Source: CAYMKL01 sp964390805
GTDB taxonomy: Bacteria; Chloroflexota; Anaerolineae; VGOG01
Length of the DNA stretch: 16,966 bases
Reading direction: 5' to 3'
Assembly: GCA_964390805.1 (NCBI GenBank)
Contig: CAYMKL010000139.1
Span: forward strand, 1 to 16,966
The position numbers and the translations under genes are program-made. Position 1 is the stretch's first letter. Each line of letters begins with the position of its first letter. A model generated the notes under the pieces. The model saw only the letters and a list, made by a program, of their open reading frames with translations, had not been told where the DNA came from and ran no database searches. This document shows positions 6,818 through 13,393 of this stretch, piece by piece.

Positions 6818-6852
6818 AGCCCCTGAGGGGCCTCACTGACCCCTCAGGGGCT
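6818..6852 (+). promoter_or_regulatory. Strong intra-operon RNA hairpin after the binding-protein gene
   Basis: Arms agcccctgagggg (6818-6830) and cccctcaggggct (6840-6852) form a perfect 13-bp GC-rich stem with a 9-base loop, 23 bases after the stop. No T-run follows, so full intrinsic termination is unlikely. In many transporter operons such a stem protects the upstream binding-protein message or causes partial termination, giving more binding protein than permease. That role here is inferred. Confidence 0.7.
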
Positions 6853-6968
6853 TCCGTTAGGCTGCGATTGAAATCGCCTCTTCAGGGCTTTCAGCCGGAC
6901 GTCCACCTGCGTGGACGCCGCTGTCCACGTAGGCTTCGTCGTGAGCTCAGCCGAACGGTGGACAGCCA
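6853..6968. repeat. Chloroflexota-type intergenic repeat DNA between binding-protein and permease genes
   Basis: The stretch holds small inverted repeats: gcgatt-ga-aatcgc (6863-6876) and gtccac-ctgc-gtggac (6901-6916). It also has further gtccac / gtggac copies near 6924 and 6958, and ggctttcagc and ggcttcgtcgtgag blocks. I recognise this general composition from repeated intergenic elements in Chloroflexota genomes. No other copy occurs in the window, so repeat status is from memory, not shown here. Confidence 0.45.
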
Positions 6969-7010
6969 GCTTCAGCTCTCCAGGCGCGGTTCTAACCGCT
7001 AGGAGGAAGG

Positions 7011-8039
7011 ATGAGTTACATTACTTTCCTTGTTCGTCGCGTTGTCCATTCCATTTTTGTCCTACTGGGTCTCTCCATAGTGATCTTTGGCATCTCCCGC
7101 ATCATGCCCGGCGATCCGGCGCGGATGGCCGTGGGCGCCAGGGCGCCCCAGTGGGTAGTAGACAACCTGCGGGAACAGATGCACCTTGATGAGCCGCTTT
7201 ACGCCCAGTACTATTACTGGCTGCGCGACGCCTTACACGGCGATTTTGGCATCTCCCTGGTCACACGGCGTCCGGTGGCCGACGATATCAAAGAGTTTTT
7301 CCCGGCCACGCTCGAATTGACCCTCTTTGCGGGCATCATCATGGGCGTAGGCGGCATTCTATTCGGGACAGTGTCCGCCCAGCATAAGGACAAGTGGATT
7401 GACAACGTTCTTCGCGTCGTTTCCTACCTGGGGGTGGTGACGCCCTCTTTCGTCTTCGCCACCCTTTTCCTTCTCCTGTTTGGGATGACCCTGGAATGGA
7501 TGCCGACCATGGGGAGGCTCAGCCTGGGGGTCACGCGCCCGCCAGTTGTCACCGGTCTCATGACCATTGACTCTCTGCTGGCTGGCAATCTGGCCACTTT
7601 CCTCGATGCGCTGAAGCACCTTATCCTGCCTGGGGTCGCCCTGGCTATGGGGGGCCTGGCCCAAGAGGCGCGCATCACCCGCGCGTCCATGTCCGACAAC
7701 TTGACCAAGGACTACATCGCCTCCGAACGCTCTCTCGGTATCCCGGAGAAGGTGATCATGAGGAGGTTTTTGCTCAAACCTTCACTGATTCCGACTGTCT
7801 CGATTTTGGGTCTTGACTTTGCCGGTACCATGAGCAGCGCCTTCCTGGTCGAGTTGATCTTCAACTGGCCTGGGAGTTCCCGCTATGGGATCAACGCCAT
7901 GTTACGCAAGGACCTGAATGCCATCGCCGCCGTCATTTTGATCCTCGGTGTTGTCTTCATTGTCGTCAACATCCTGGTTGACCTCGTCGTCGCTCAACTC
8001 GATCCCAGAATCCGATTGGCTCCAGGGAGGGGTGAATAA
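7011..8039 (+). CDS. dppB: ABC transporter permease, DppB/OppB type
   Basis: A 342-residue inner membrane protein with about six membrane segments (around 9-30, 100-120, 135-158, 203-218, 257-280 and 305-330). The short N-terminal helix and the long outer loop after it (IMPGDPARMA onward) are characteristic of DppB-type permeases. The cytoplasmic EAA-like loop that docks the ATPases is at about 237-257 (ASERSLGIP to FLLKP). AGGAGG at 7001-7006 lies 4 bases before the ATG. Its TAA overlaps the next ATG (TAATG), so it is coupled to the second permease. It forms the translocation pore together with that protein. The cargo is presumably peptides, but dpp-type permeases also serve opine, nickel and sugar systems, so the gene symbol is a family label only. 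Confidence 0.9.
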   Translation: MSYITFLVRRVVHSIFVLLGLSIVIFGISRIMPGDPARMAVGARAPQWVVDNLREQMHLDEPLYAQYYYWLRDALHGDFGISLVTRRPVADDIKEFFPATLELTLFAGIIMGVGGILFGTVSAQHKDKWIDNVLRVVSYLGVVTPSFVFATLFLLLFGMTLEWMPTMGRLSLGVTRPPVVTGLMTIDSLLAGNLATFLDALKHLILPGVALAMGGLAQEARITRASMSDNLTKDYIASERSLGIPEKVIMRRFLLKPSLIPTVSILGLDFAGTMSSAFLVELIFNWPGSSRYGINAMLRKDLNAIAAVILILGVVFIVVNILVDLVVAQLDPRIRLAPGRGE

Positions 8040-8965
8040 TGACAGCACAAACAAGAAGTTCCGCCACTTCGACAGGACTCAGTGCAAGTCTGCCCAGGAG
8101 CAAGATGGCTGTCGCCATGGAGAGTCTTGGCCGTAACTGGTACAAGTTTTCACGCAATCCCTTGTCCATCGTCGGGCTGCTCACGGTCTCCCTGGTCGTC
8201 TTCTTGGCCGTTTTCGCCCCGCTGGTCGCTCCGTACCCAAAACACGCCGGCAAGTTCGTTGATTTCGCTAATGCCAGTCGTCCTCCCTCCCGGCAATACC
8301 TGTTCGGCACCGACGTTGTGGGCCGTGACATTCTGAGCCGGATTTTCTTTGGCTTCCGCTTCTCGCTGATCATGGGAGTGGTCGTTCTGGTGCTGGTGGT
8401 GCCTCCGGGAGTGTCGCTGGGACTCATCGCTGGCTACAATCAAGGAACCTGGCTGAACACGGTCATCATGCGCATCACCGACATTTTCCTGGCTGTGCCG
8501 CCGCTGGTGCTGGCTCTGGCCATCGCTTCCGTTCTTACGCCTAACTTGTTCAACGCCATGATAGCGGTCTCCTTGATGTGGTGGCCCTGGTATACCCGGC
8601 TGGTCTATGGACTGGCCTCGGCTCTGCGGAACGAGTTCTTTGTCAGCTCGGCTGAAACGATCGGGGCCAGCAAGGTGCACATTATCTTCAGGGAAATCCT
8701 GCCCAACTGTATCTCGCCCATCTTCACCAAGATGAGCCTCGACATGGGGTGGGTCATTCTCATCGGCTCATCGCTCAGTTTCGTGGGCCTGGGCGTGCAG
8801 CCGCCGAAGCCCGGCCTGGGGACGATGGTCGCTGATGGAGCCAAATACCTTCCCGACCAGTGGTGGATTTCGATCTTCCCTGCGCTGGCCATCGTGGTGG
8901 TTGTCCTCGGCTTCAACCTGTTGGGCGACGGCCTGCGCGACATGTTCGCGGCTGAGGAGGTTTGA
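8039..8965 (+). CDS. dppC: ABC transporter permease, DppC/OppC type
   Basis: A 308-residue permease. The family hallmark FGTDVVGRDILSR is at 89-101, and the EAA loop around 201-223 (SSAETIGASKVHIIFREILPN). The C-terminal hydrophobic segment leads to GDGLRDMF, the standard family ending. AGGGAGG at 8024-8030 is 8 bases before the ATG, which overlaps the upstream stop. Residues 10-17 (TSTGLSAS) are encoded by a 24-base repeat also found at the start of the next gene. An internal ATG at 8105 would skip that segment and give a more typical N-terminus, but it lacks a good binding site. It is the partner of the upstream permease in one heterodimeric channel. Confidence 0.9.
   Translation: MTAQTRSSATSTGLSASLPRSKMAVAMESLGRNWYKFSRNPLSIVGLLTVSLVVFLAVFAPLVAPYPKHAGKFVDFANASRPPSRQYLFGTDVVGRDILSRIFFGFRFSLIMGVVVLVLVVPPGVSLGLIAGYNQGTWLNTVIMRITDIFLAVPPLVLALAIASVLTPNLFNAMIAVSLMWWPWYTRLVYGLASALRNEFFVSSAETIGASKVHIIFREILPNCISPIFTKMSLDMGWVILIGSSLSFVGLGVQPPKPGLGTMVADGAKYLPDQWWISIFPALAIVVVVLGFNLLGDGLRDMFAAEEV
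8065..8088 (+). repeat. 24-base repeat within the 5' end of the dppC-like gene (copy 1)
   Basis: The sequence from cacttcgac to cagtgcaag matches 8972-8995 at 23 of 24 positions (A instead of T at the tenth base). It is read in the same frame in both genes, encoding TSTGLSAS. The motif resembles a short dispersed repeat (cttcgac...ctcagtg) common in environmental bacterial genomes. Confidence 0.8.
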
Positions 8966-8966
8966 A

Positions 8967-9977
8967 ATGAACACTTCGACTGGACTCAGTGCAAGCACTT
9001 CCCCTCTGTTGGAGATCAAGGACCTGCACGTTCATTTCGGCGTCTACGGGGGCACACTGCGAGTCTTGGATGGTGTGAATTTCACCGTGCACAGCGGACA
9101 GAAGGTCGGTCTGGTCGGCGAGACCGGCTGTGGCAAGACGACGACCATGAAGGCCATCCTGCGCATCTTGCCCATGCCGCCAGCCCGCATCCCAGGCGGA
9201 GAGATCTACTTCAAAGGGCAGGATGTCCTCAAGATGGGAGGAGATGGACTGCGGCAGATGCGGAGTGAGGGTATTTCGATGATCTTCCAGGACCCGACGG
9301 CTGCCCTCAACCCGGTCTTTACCATTGGCCAACAACTGGAGGCCGTGGTGAAGTACTCAATGGAAGGTAAGAAGCTATCCAAGCAGGAGATCCGGGAACG
9401 GGCTATTATCCCCCTGCAAGAGGTGGCGCTGGCCGATCCAGAACGGATGCTGGATAGCTATCCCATCCAACTCAGTGGCGGGATGCGGCAACGGGTTTGC
9501 ATTGCCATGGCCCTGGCTGCCAGTCGAGAGCTGCTCATCGCCGACGAGCCGGGCACTTCTCTGGATGTCACCATTGAGGATCAGATCCTGCGGCTGCTGC
9601 ACCAGTTGGTGGAGGAAAAAAACGTCTCCGTCATCCTTATCACTCATACCTTGGGAGTGGTGCGGGAGATGACCGACCGAGTCTACGTCATGTACGCCGG
9701 CAACATGGTAGAAATGGCCGCCACCGGGGAGCTTTTCGCCCAACCGCTGCACCCCTACACCCGCGGGCTGATGGATGCCGTCCCCAAGCTCACAGGCGGC
9801 GGCGTGTCCGACGGCATCCCAGGGCGGATCCCCGAGTACCTCAACCCGCCGCCTGGCTGTCGCTTCCACCCGCGCTGCCCTCGTGCCATGGACATCTGCC
9901 GACAAGAGAAGCCCACCTTCTATGAGCTCAGTGATAACCACGAGGTCGCTTGTTTCCTCTACGGGGATAGCGAATGA
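8967..9977 (+). CDS. dppD: ABC transporter ATP-binding protein, DppD/OppD type
   Basis: A 336-residue cytoplasmic ATPase. The start is ATG 8967, one base after the permease stop, with GAGGAGG at 8954-8960. The open frame extends further upstream, but that part is a shadow of the permease gene. Walker A GETGCGKTT is at 51-59, Q-loop Gln108, signature LSGGM 169-173, Walker B LLIADE 189-194 and the switch His227. Here the usual THDLG is THTLG. The C-terminal oligopeptide-transporter domain has the PPGCRFHPRCP motif; Cys298, Cys304, Cys311 and Cys329 are placed as in the domain shown to hold a 4Fe-4S cluster in related transporters. Residues 3-10 come from the same 24-base repeat as in the permease. 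It pairs with the next ATPase to power import. Confidence 0.92.
   Translation: MNTSTGLSASTSPLLEIKDLHVHFGVYGGTLRVLDGVNFTVHSGQKVGLVGETGCGKTTTMKAILRILPMPPARIPGGEIYFKGQDVLKMGGDGLRQMRSEGISMIFQDPTAALNPVFTIGQQLEAVVKYSMEGKKLSKQEIRERAIIPLQEVALADPERMLDSYPIQLSGGMRQRVCIAMALAASRELLIADEPGTSLDVTIEDQILRLLHQLVEEKNVSVILITHTLGVVREMTDRVYVMYAGNMVEMAATGELFAQPLHPYTRGLMDAVPKLTGGGVSDGIPGRIPEYLNPPPGCRFHPRCPRAMDICRQEKPTFYELSDNHEVACFLYGDSE
8972..8995 (+). repeat. 24-base repeat within the 5' end of the dppD-like gene (copy 2)
   Basis: Matches 8065-8088 at 23 of 24 positions and lies two bases after the ATG codon, read in the same frame (TSTGLSAS). It precedes the first beta strand of the ATPase domain, so the domain itself is not disturbed. 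Confidence 0.8.
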
Positions 9978-9979
9978 TG

Positions 9980-10068
9980 GGACGCGGATTAGCGCTGATT
10001 TTCGCAGGTAGATGTAAGCGGAGCGGAATCAGCGGTAAGCGAAGCGGCATCAGCGTTAATCTACGTCC
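9980..10068. repeat. Imperfect inverted-repeat element between the two ATPase genes
   Basis: The 20-base arm at 9980-9999 (ggacgcggattagcgctgat) pairs with 10049-10068 at 17 of 20 positions. Inside lie two degenerate direct units, aagcggagcggaatcagcg and aagcgaagcggcatcagcg (10016-10034 and 10037-10055). The element fills most of the 115-base gap and looks like a small inserted palindrome that separated two genes normally coupled. The second ATPase may thus rely on readthrough. Confidence 0.75.
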
Positions 10069-10092
10069 AGTGGGAAAGGGAACATAGAGACT

Positions 10093-11079
10093 ATGACCAC
10101 TGATATTCTGACCGTTGCCGATCTGAAAAAGTACTTTGTCATTGGGCACAGCGGCATCTTGAAACGGGAGCCGATCACCGTCAAGGCGGTAGACGGCATC
10201 TCTTTCGCCGTACAAGAAGGCGAGACCTTCGGCCTGGTCGGGGAGTCCGGTTCCGGCAAGAGCACCGTCGCTTACACCACTATCGGCATGTACCGGCCCA
10301 CCGAAGGCAGTATCGGCTTCCGGGGCCAGAGCCTGTTTGATGGAAGCAAGGAACGGCCGCTGGCCCTCAAGAAGGAGATACAGATCGTCTTTCAGGATCC
10401 GGGCTCGTCTCTGAATCCGAGACGGACTATCAAACAGATCCTGGATCTGCCACTTGGGATTCACCGCCGGGAAGCGAATCGGCTGGAGCAGATCGTGCAG
10501 TTGCTGGAGATGGTGGAGTTGCCGCCGGACTACATGCAGAAGTATCCCCAGATGTTAGGCGGTGGGGAGAAGCAGATGGTGGCCATCGCCAGAGCATTGG
10601 CCACCGATCCCTCGTTCATCATCCTCGACGAGCCGACTTCTGCTCTGGATGTTTCTATCCAGGGAAAGATCATCAACCTCCTCATTCGGCTGCAGAACGA
10701 GTTTCACCTTTCCTATCTGTTCATTACCCACGATCTGAGCCTGATGCGCAACGTCGCCTCGCGGGTGGCCATTATGTACCTGGGCAAGATCTGTGAGGTC
10801 GCCGAGGCAGCCGAGTTCTTCCGTAACCCATACCATCCGTATACACGAATGCTCCTTTCTTCCATCCCGGTCGTTTCCGAAGAGGAGGAGAAGCTCAAGC
10901 CCAAAAAGATCATCTCCACCGGCGAGATTCCCAGTCCGGTCAACGTCCCCCCCGGTTGTAGCTTCCACCTCCGCTGCCCTGCCCGGCTGAATATCTGTTC
11001 CGAGGTGGACCCGGTGATGGTCGAGGTCGAGGAGGGACACACGGTTCGTTGCCACCTTTACGACCAGCCTGGCCAGTAG
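10093..11079 (+). CDS. dppF: ABC transporter ATP-binding protein, DppF/OppF type, with altered signature motif
   Basis: A 328-residue second ATPase of the importer. Walker A GESGSGKST is at 50-58, Q-loop Gln101, Walker B FIILDE 175-180 followed by PTSALD, and the switch His213 in ITHDLS. The signature, normally LSGGQ, reads LGGGE at 155-159: both the Ser that contacts the ATP gamma-phosphate and the Gln are replaced. The C-terminal oligopeptide domain has PPGCSFHLRCP with Cys289, Cys295, Cys302 and Cys320, a likely iron-sulfur site as in its partner. The ribosome binding site is weak (AAAGGGAA at 10075-10082, about 10 bases away). In the heterodimer this signature would act on the other subunit's Walker A, so one of the two ATP sites may be impaired. 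Confidence 0.92.
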   Translation: MTTDILTVADLKKYFVIGHSGILKREPITVKAVDGISFAVQEGETFGLVGESGSGKSTVAYTTIGMYRPTEGSIGFRGQSLFDGSKERPLALKKEIQIVFQDPGSSLNPRRTIKQILDLPLGIHRREANRLEQIVQLLEMVELPPDYMQKYPQMLGGGEKQMVAIARALATDPSFIILDEPTSALDVSIQGKIINLLIRLQNEFHLSYLFITHDLSLMRNVASRVAIMYLGKICEVAEAAEFFRNPYHPYTRMLLSSIPVVSEEEEKLKPKKIISTGEIPSPVNVPPGCSFHLRCPARLNICSEVDPVMVEVEEGHTVRCHLYDQPGQ

Positions 11080-11169
11080 GGCACATTTGTATTCAAACCC
11101 GTCTCAAGCTGTCATTCTGAGCTGCTCCATAGCGCGGTGGCGCTACTTATTAAGGGCAGAAACTCCAAC

Positions 11170-11259
11170 TGTCATCGCGAGGCGGCGCTTTTCCGCCGAA
11201 GCGATCCCCCGCCTACATTCGGAGGAGATTGCTTCGGCAAAAAACGCCTCGCAATGACA
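11170..11259. repeat. Palindromic repeat (tgtcattgcga family, copy B, complete)
   Basis: The outer arms tgtcatcgcgaggcg (11170-11184) and cgcctcgcaatgaca (11245-11259) pair at 14 of 15 positions. The inner arms gccgaagcgatc (11195-11206) and gattgcttcggc (11227-11238) pair at 11 of 12. It is the same family as the truncated copy at 941-1010. Confidence 0.85.
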
Positions 11260-11357
11260 CAGGCGGATATTGTTTCTTATGTAGCAATCCAGTATCCCTG
11301 CGGTATCCTTCTTTCAGCAAGTCGCTGACAGGTCTGCGACTTGGGAGGAGCGAAGCG

Positions 11358-11400
11358 ACGAAGAATCTCGTTCTTTCAATGCGTAAACGAGATTCTTCGT
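11358..11400. repeat. Perfect 15-bp inverted repeat
   Basis: acgaagaatctcgtt (11358-11372) and aacgagattcttcgt (11386-11400) are perfect complements around a 13-base spacer. It belongs to the widespread gaagaatctc palindrome type and lies 58 bases before the racemase start. In RNA it would fold into a strong hairpin, without a T-run. Confidence 0.85.
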
Positions 11401-11458
11401 TCCCTGCGGTCACTCAGAATGACAAACCAGGGAAGCGATGGAGGTTGAGGAGAACGTC

Positions 11459-12253
11459 ATGGGACAGAGAATCTTGTACATTGACCCCGTAGGGGTCGAG
11501 GTGGTGGAAGAGGGGCTCCAGTTCTTAACGAGCCAGAAGCAGGAGGCGACGGAGCTGACCATGGTCAATCTGCCTCGGGGCCCGGAGCACCTGGAATACC
11601 GTTACTACGAGGCGCTGGTGCTGGTGGACATCTTGCACCTCGTCAAAGAGGCCGAACGCCAGGGGTTCGACGCGGCGGTCATCGGCTGCTTTTACGACGT
11701 GGGGCTGCAAGCTGCCCGAGAGATAGCGGAGCGAATGGTGGTCGTCGCCCCCTGCGAAGCGTCCACCCACCTCGCTGCCACCCTGGGAGACAAGTTCTCC
11801 ATCATCGTGGGCCGCAGGAAGTGGATTCCGGAGATGATGGAGAACGTGGTCAGATATGGTATGAAGGAGAGGCTGGCCTCTTTCAAGTCGGTGGACCTGG
11901 GGGTGCTGGAGTTTCACCAGGACGAGCAAGAGACGGCCCGTCGCTTCAGGGAGGTCGGGCGCGAAGCCGTAGAGCGTGATGGAGCCGAGGTGCTCATCCT
12001 GGGCTGCACCGCCACCTACGGATTCTATCGTGAGCTCCAAGAGGAGCTGGGGGTGCCTGTCATAGACTCCATGATCGCCGCCTTCAAAACCGCCGAGTTC
12101 GCGGCTGAACTGAAGAACCGATTGGGGTGGAGCCACAGCAAGATCGGAGGTTACGAATCGCCTCCTCCAGCGGAGTTCACCCCCTGGCGCCTGGAGGAGC
12201 AGTACGACTTTGGTGACATAAGGACCTGGCTGCAACGAGCCCAGAAGCCTTAG
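11459..12253 (+). CDS. Asp/Glu/hydantoin racemase family protein
   Basis: A 264-residue protein of the cofactor-independent racemase superfamily, in which two cysteines at the interface of two similar domains exchange the alpha proton. Both are present: Cys77 in AVIGCFYDVG and Cys183 in LILGCTATYG, positions close to the catalytic pair of hydantoin racemases. The start ATG 11459 has GAGGAGA at 11447-11453; an in-frame ATG at 11438 is less likely, because its ribosome site would be repeat DNA. The substrate is not evident from sequence: Asp, Glu, hydantoins, allantoin or other amino acids are possible. It lies 27 bases before the peptidase gene and so heads the peptidase-activase-dehydratase group. 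It may adjust the stereochemistry of an amino acid or imino acid derivative in that pathway, which is inference. Confidence 0.85.
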   Translation: MGQRILYIDPVGVEVVEEGLQFLTSQKQEATELTMVNLPRGPEHLEYRYYEALVLVDILHLVKEAERQGFDAAVIGCFYDVGLQAAREIAERMVVVAPCEASTHLAATLGDKFSIIVGRRKWIPEMMENVVRYGMKERLASFKSVDLGVLEFHQDEQETARRFREVGREAVERDGAEVLILGCTATYGFYRELQEELGVPVIDSMIAAFKTAEFAAELKNRLGWSHSKIGGYESPPPAEFTPWRLEEQYDFGDIRTWLQRAQKP

Positions 12254-12280
12254 ATCGTGTTTGATAGAAGGGAGGACCGG

Positions 12281-13393
12281 ATGCTCACCCAACGGCTCGA
12301 AAACGTACGCCAACGACTCACCGCTCAAGGAATAGACTACCTGGCGCTGGTGCCGGGGTTCAATCTGCGCTATCTGACCGGCATGGACTTCGTGCTGCTG
12401 GAGCGACCTTTCATCACCTTCATTCCGGCGGATGAGACCACGGAGCTGGTGTTGGTGATACCTGAATTGGAGGCGCCGACCTGGAAGCGCGGAGCGCATT
12501 TTGAGGCCCGAATCTTCGCCTGGGACGATAAGAGCGGTCCCGACGGGGCGATGCGCCAGGCGTCCGAGGCGCTACCTGGCATGCGCACGCTGGCTGTCGA
12601 GTACCTGCGCATGCGCGTGTTGGAGCACGATCTGATCAGCCGCTTCGTGCCGGATGTGCGCATCGTGAAAGGGGAGGCGGTGCTGGATCCGCTGCGCATG
12701 CGCAAGGACGCCTCTGAGATCGCCTCCCTGCGGCGTGCAGTCGAGGTCGCTGAAGCGGCGCTGGAGGAGGTGGTGTCCAGCCTGTCGCCGGGCTTCACTG
12801 AACGGGAGATATGCAACCAGTTGACAAGCGCCATCCTGCTGGGTGGTGGGGAAACTGTACCCATCGAGCCGATTGTGCTGAGTGGACCCAGGTCGGCGCT
12901 GCCCCACGGCAGGCCTGGCGAGCGGCGCATCAAGCCAGGTGAGATTCTACTGATTGACTTCGGTATGACGGTGAACGGCTACCACTCCGACATCACGCGG
13001 ACTTTCGTGGTGGGCCAGGAACCTGATGATCGGCTGCGCGAGGTTTACGCGGCGGTACGGGCTGCCAATCAGGCGGGGCGTGCGGCGGTCCGACCCGGTG
13101 CAACCTGCCAGGACGTGGACCGTGTCACACGCCAGGTGCTGGTGGATGCCGGCCTTGGCGAGCACTTCATCCATCGAACGGGGCACGGCTTGGGTCTGGA
13201 TGTCCACGAAGAGCCGGGAATCGTGGAGGGCAACGATATGCCGCTTGAGAAGGGCATGGTCTTCACTGTTGAGCCCGGTGTCTACCTGGAGGGATGGGGT
13301 GGCATCCGCATTGAAGATGACGTGGTGGTGACGGAAGATGGTTGCGAGACCCTGACCACCTTCAGTCGGGAGCTGCGGGTTGTTGCGATGTAG
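12281..13393 (+). CDS. M24B metallopeptidase (Xaa-Pro dipeptidase / aminopeptidase P family)
   Basis: A 370-residue cytoplasmic peptidase with the creatinase-like N-terminal domain (1 to about 135) and the pita-bread catalytic domain. All five metal ligands are present: Asp226 and Asp237 (LLIDFGMTVNGYHSDITRTF), His302 (HRTGHGLGLDVHEEP), Glu331 (FTVEPGVYL) and Glu345 (GGIRIEDD). The substrate-binding His209 (LPHGRP) is there too. The start ATG 12281 has GGGAGG at 12270-12275; a GTG at 12257 would add eight residues without a site. Family members split the bond before proline or hydroxyproline in di- or longer peptides. Its 3' end overlaps the activase by 14 bases, so the two are co-translated. 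In this setting it would free proline and hydroxyproline from imported peptides. Confidence 0.92.
   Translation: MLTQRLENVRQRLTAQGIDYLALVPGFNLRYLTGMDFVLLERPFITFIPADETTELVLVIPELEAPTWKRGAHFEARIFAWDDKSGPDGAMRQASEALPGMRTLAVEYLRMRVLEHDLISRFVPDVRIVKGEAVLDPLRMRKDASEIASLRRAVEVAEAALEEVVSSLSPGFTEREICNQLTSAILLGGGETVPIEPIVLSGPRSALPHGRPGERRIKPGEILLIDFGMTVNGYHSDITRTFVVGQEPDDRLREVYAAVRAANQAGRAAVRPGATCQDVDRVTRQVLVDAGLGEHFIHRTGHGLGLDVHEEPGIVEGNDMPLEKGMVFTVEPGVYLEGWGGIRIEDDVVVTEDGCETLTTFSRELRVVAM

Larger units (their letters stand above)
11110..11424. repeat. Nested inverted-repeat element, outer 12-bp termini
   Basis: tgtcattctgag (11110-11121) and ctcagaatgaca (11413-11424) are perfect inverted complements enclosing 291 bases, which themselves contain two further palindromes (11170-11259 and 11358-11400). 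No transposase frame is present. It looks like a non-autonomous palindromic element, or several that inserted into one another, and it fills nearly the whole 379-base gap between the transporter and the catabolic genes. I see no clear promoter for the downstream genes in it. Confidence 0.7.

Noticed and set aside
8835..8966. Upstream extension of the dppD-like frame
   Set aside because: It lies inside the permease gene in another frame. The ATG at 8967 with GAGGAGG gives the usual start.
11525..12499. Open frame of 324 codons on the minus strand opposite the racemase and peptidase
   Set aside because: A shadow of two genes with intact catalytic motifs on the plus strand; low-complexity His/Gln/Arg-rich translation.
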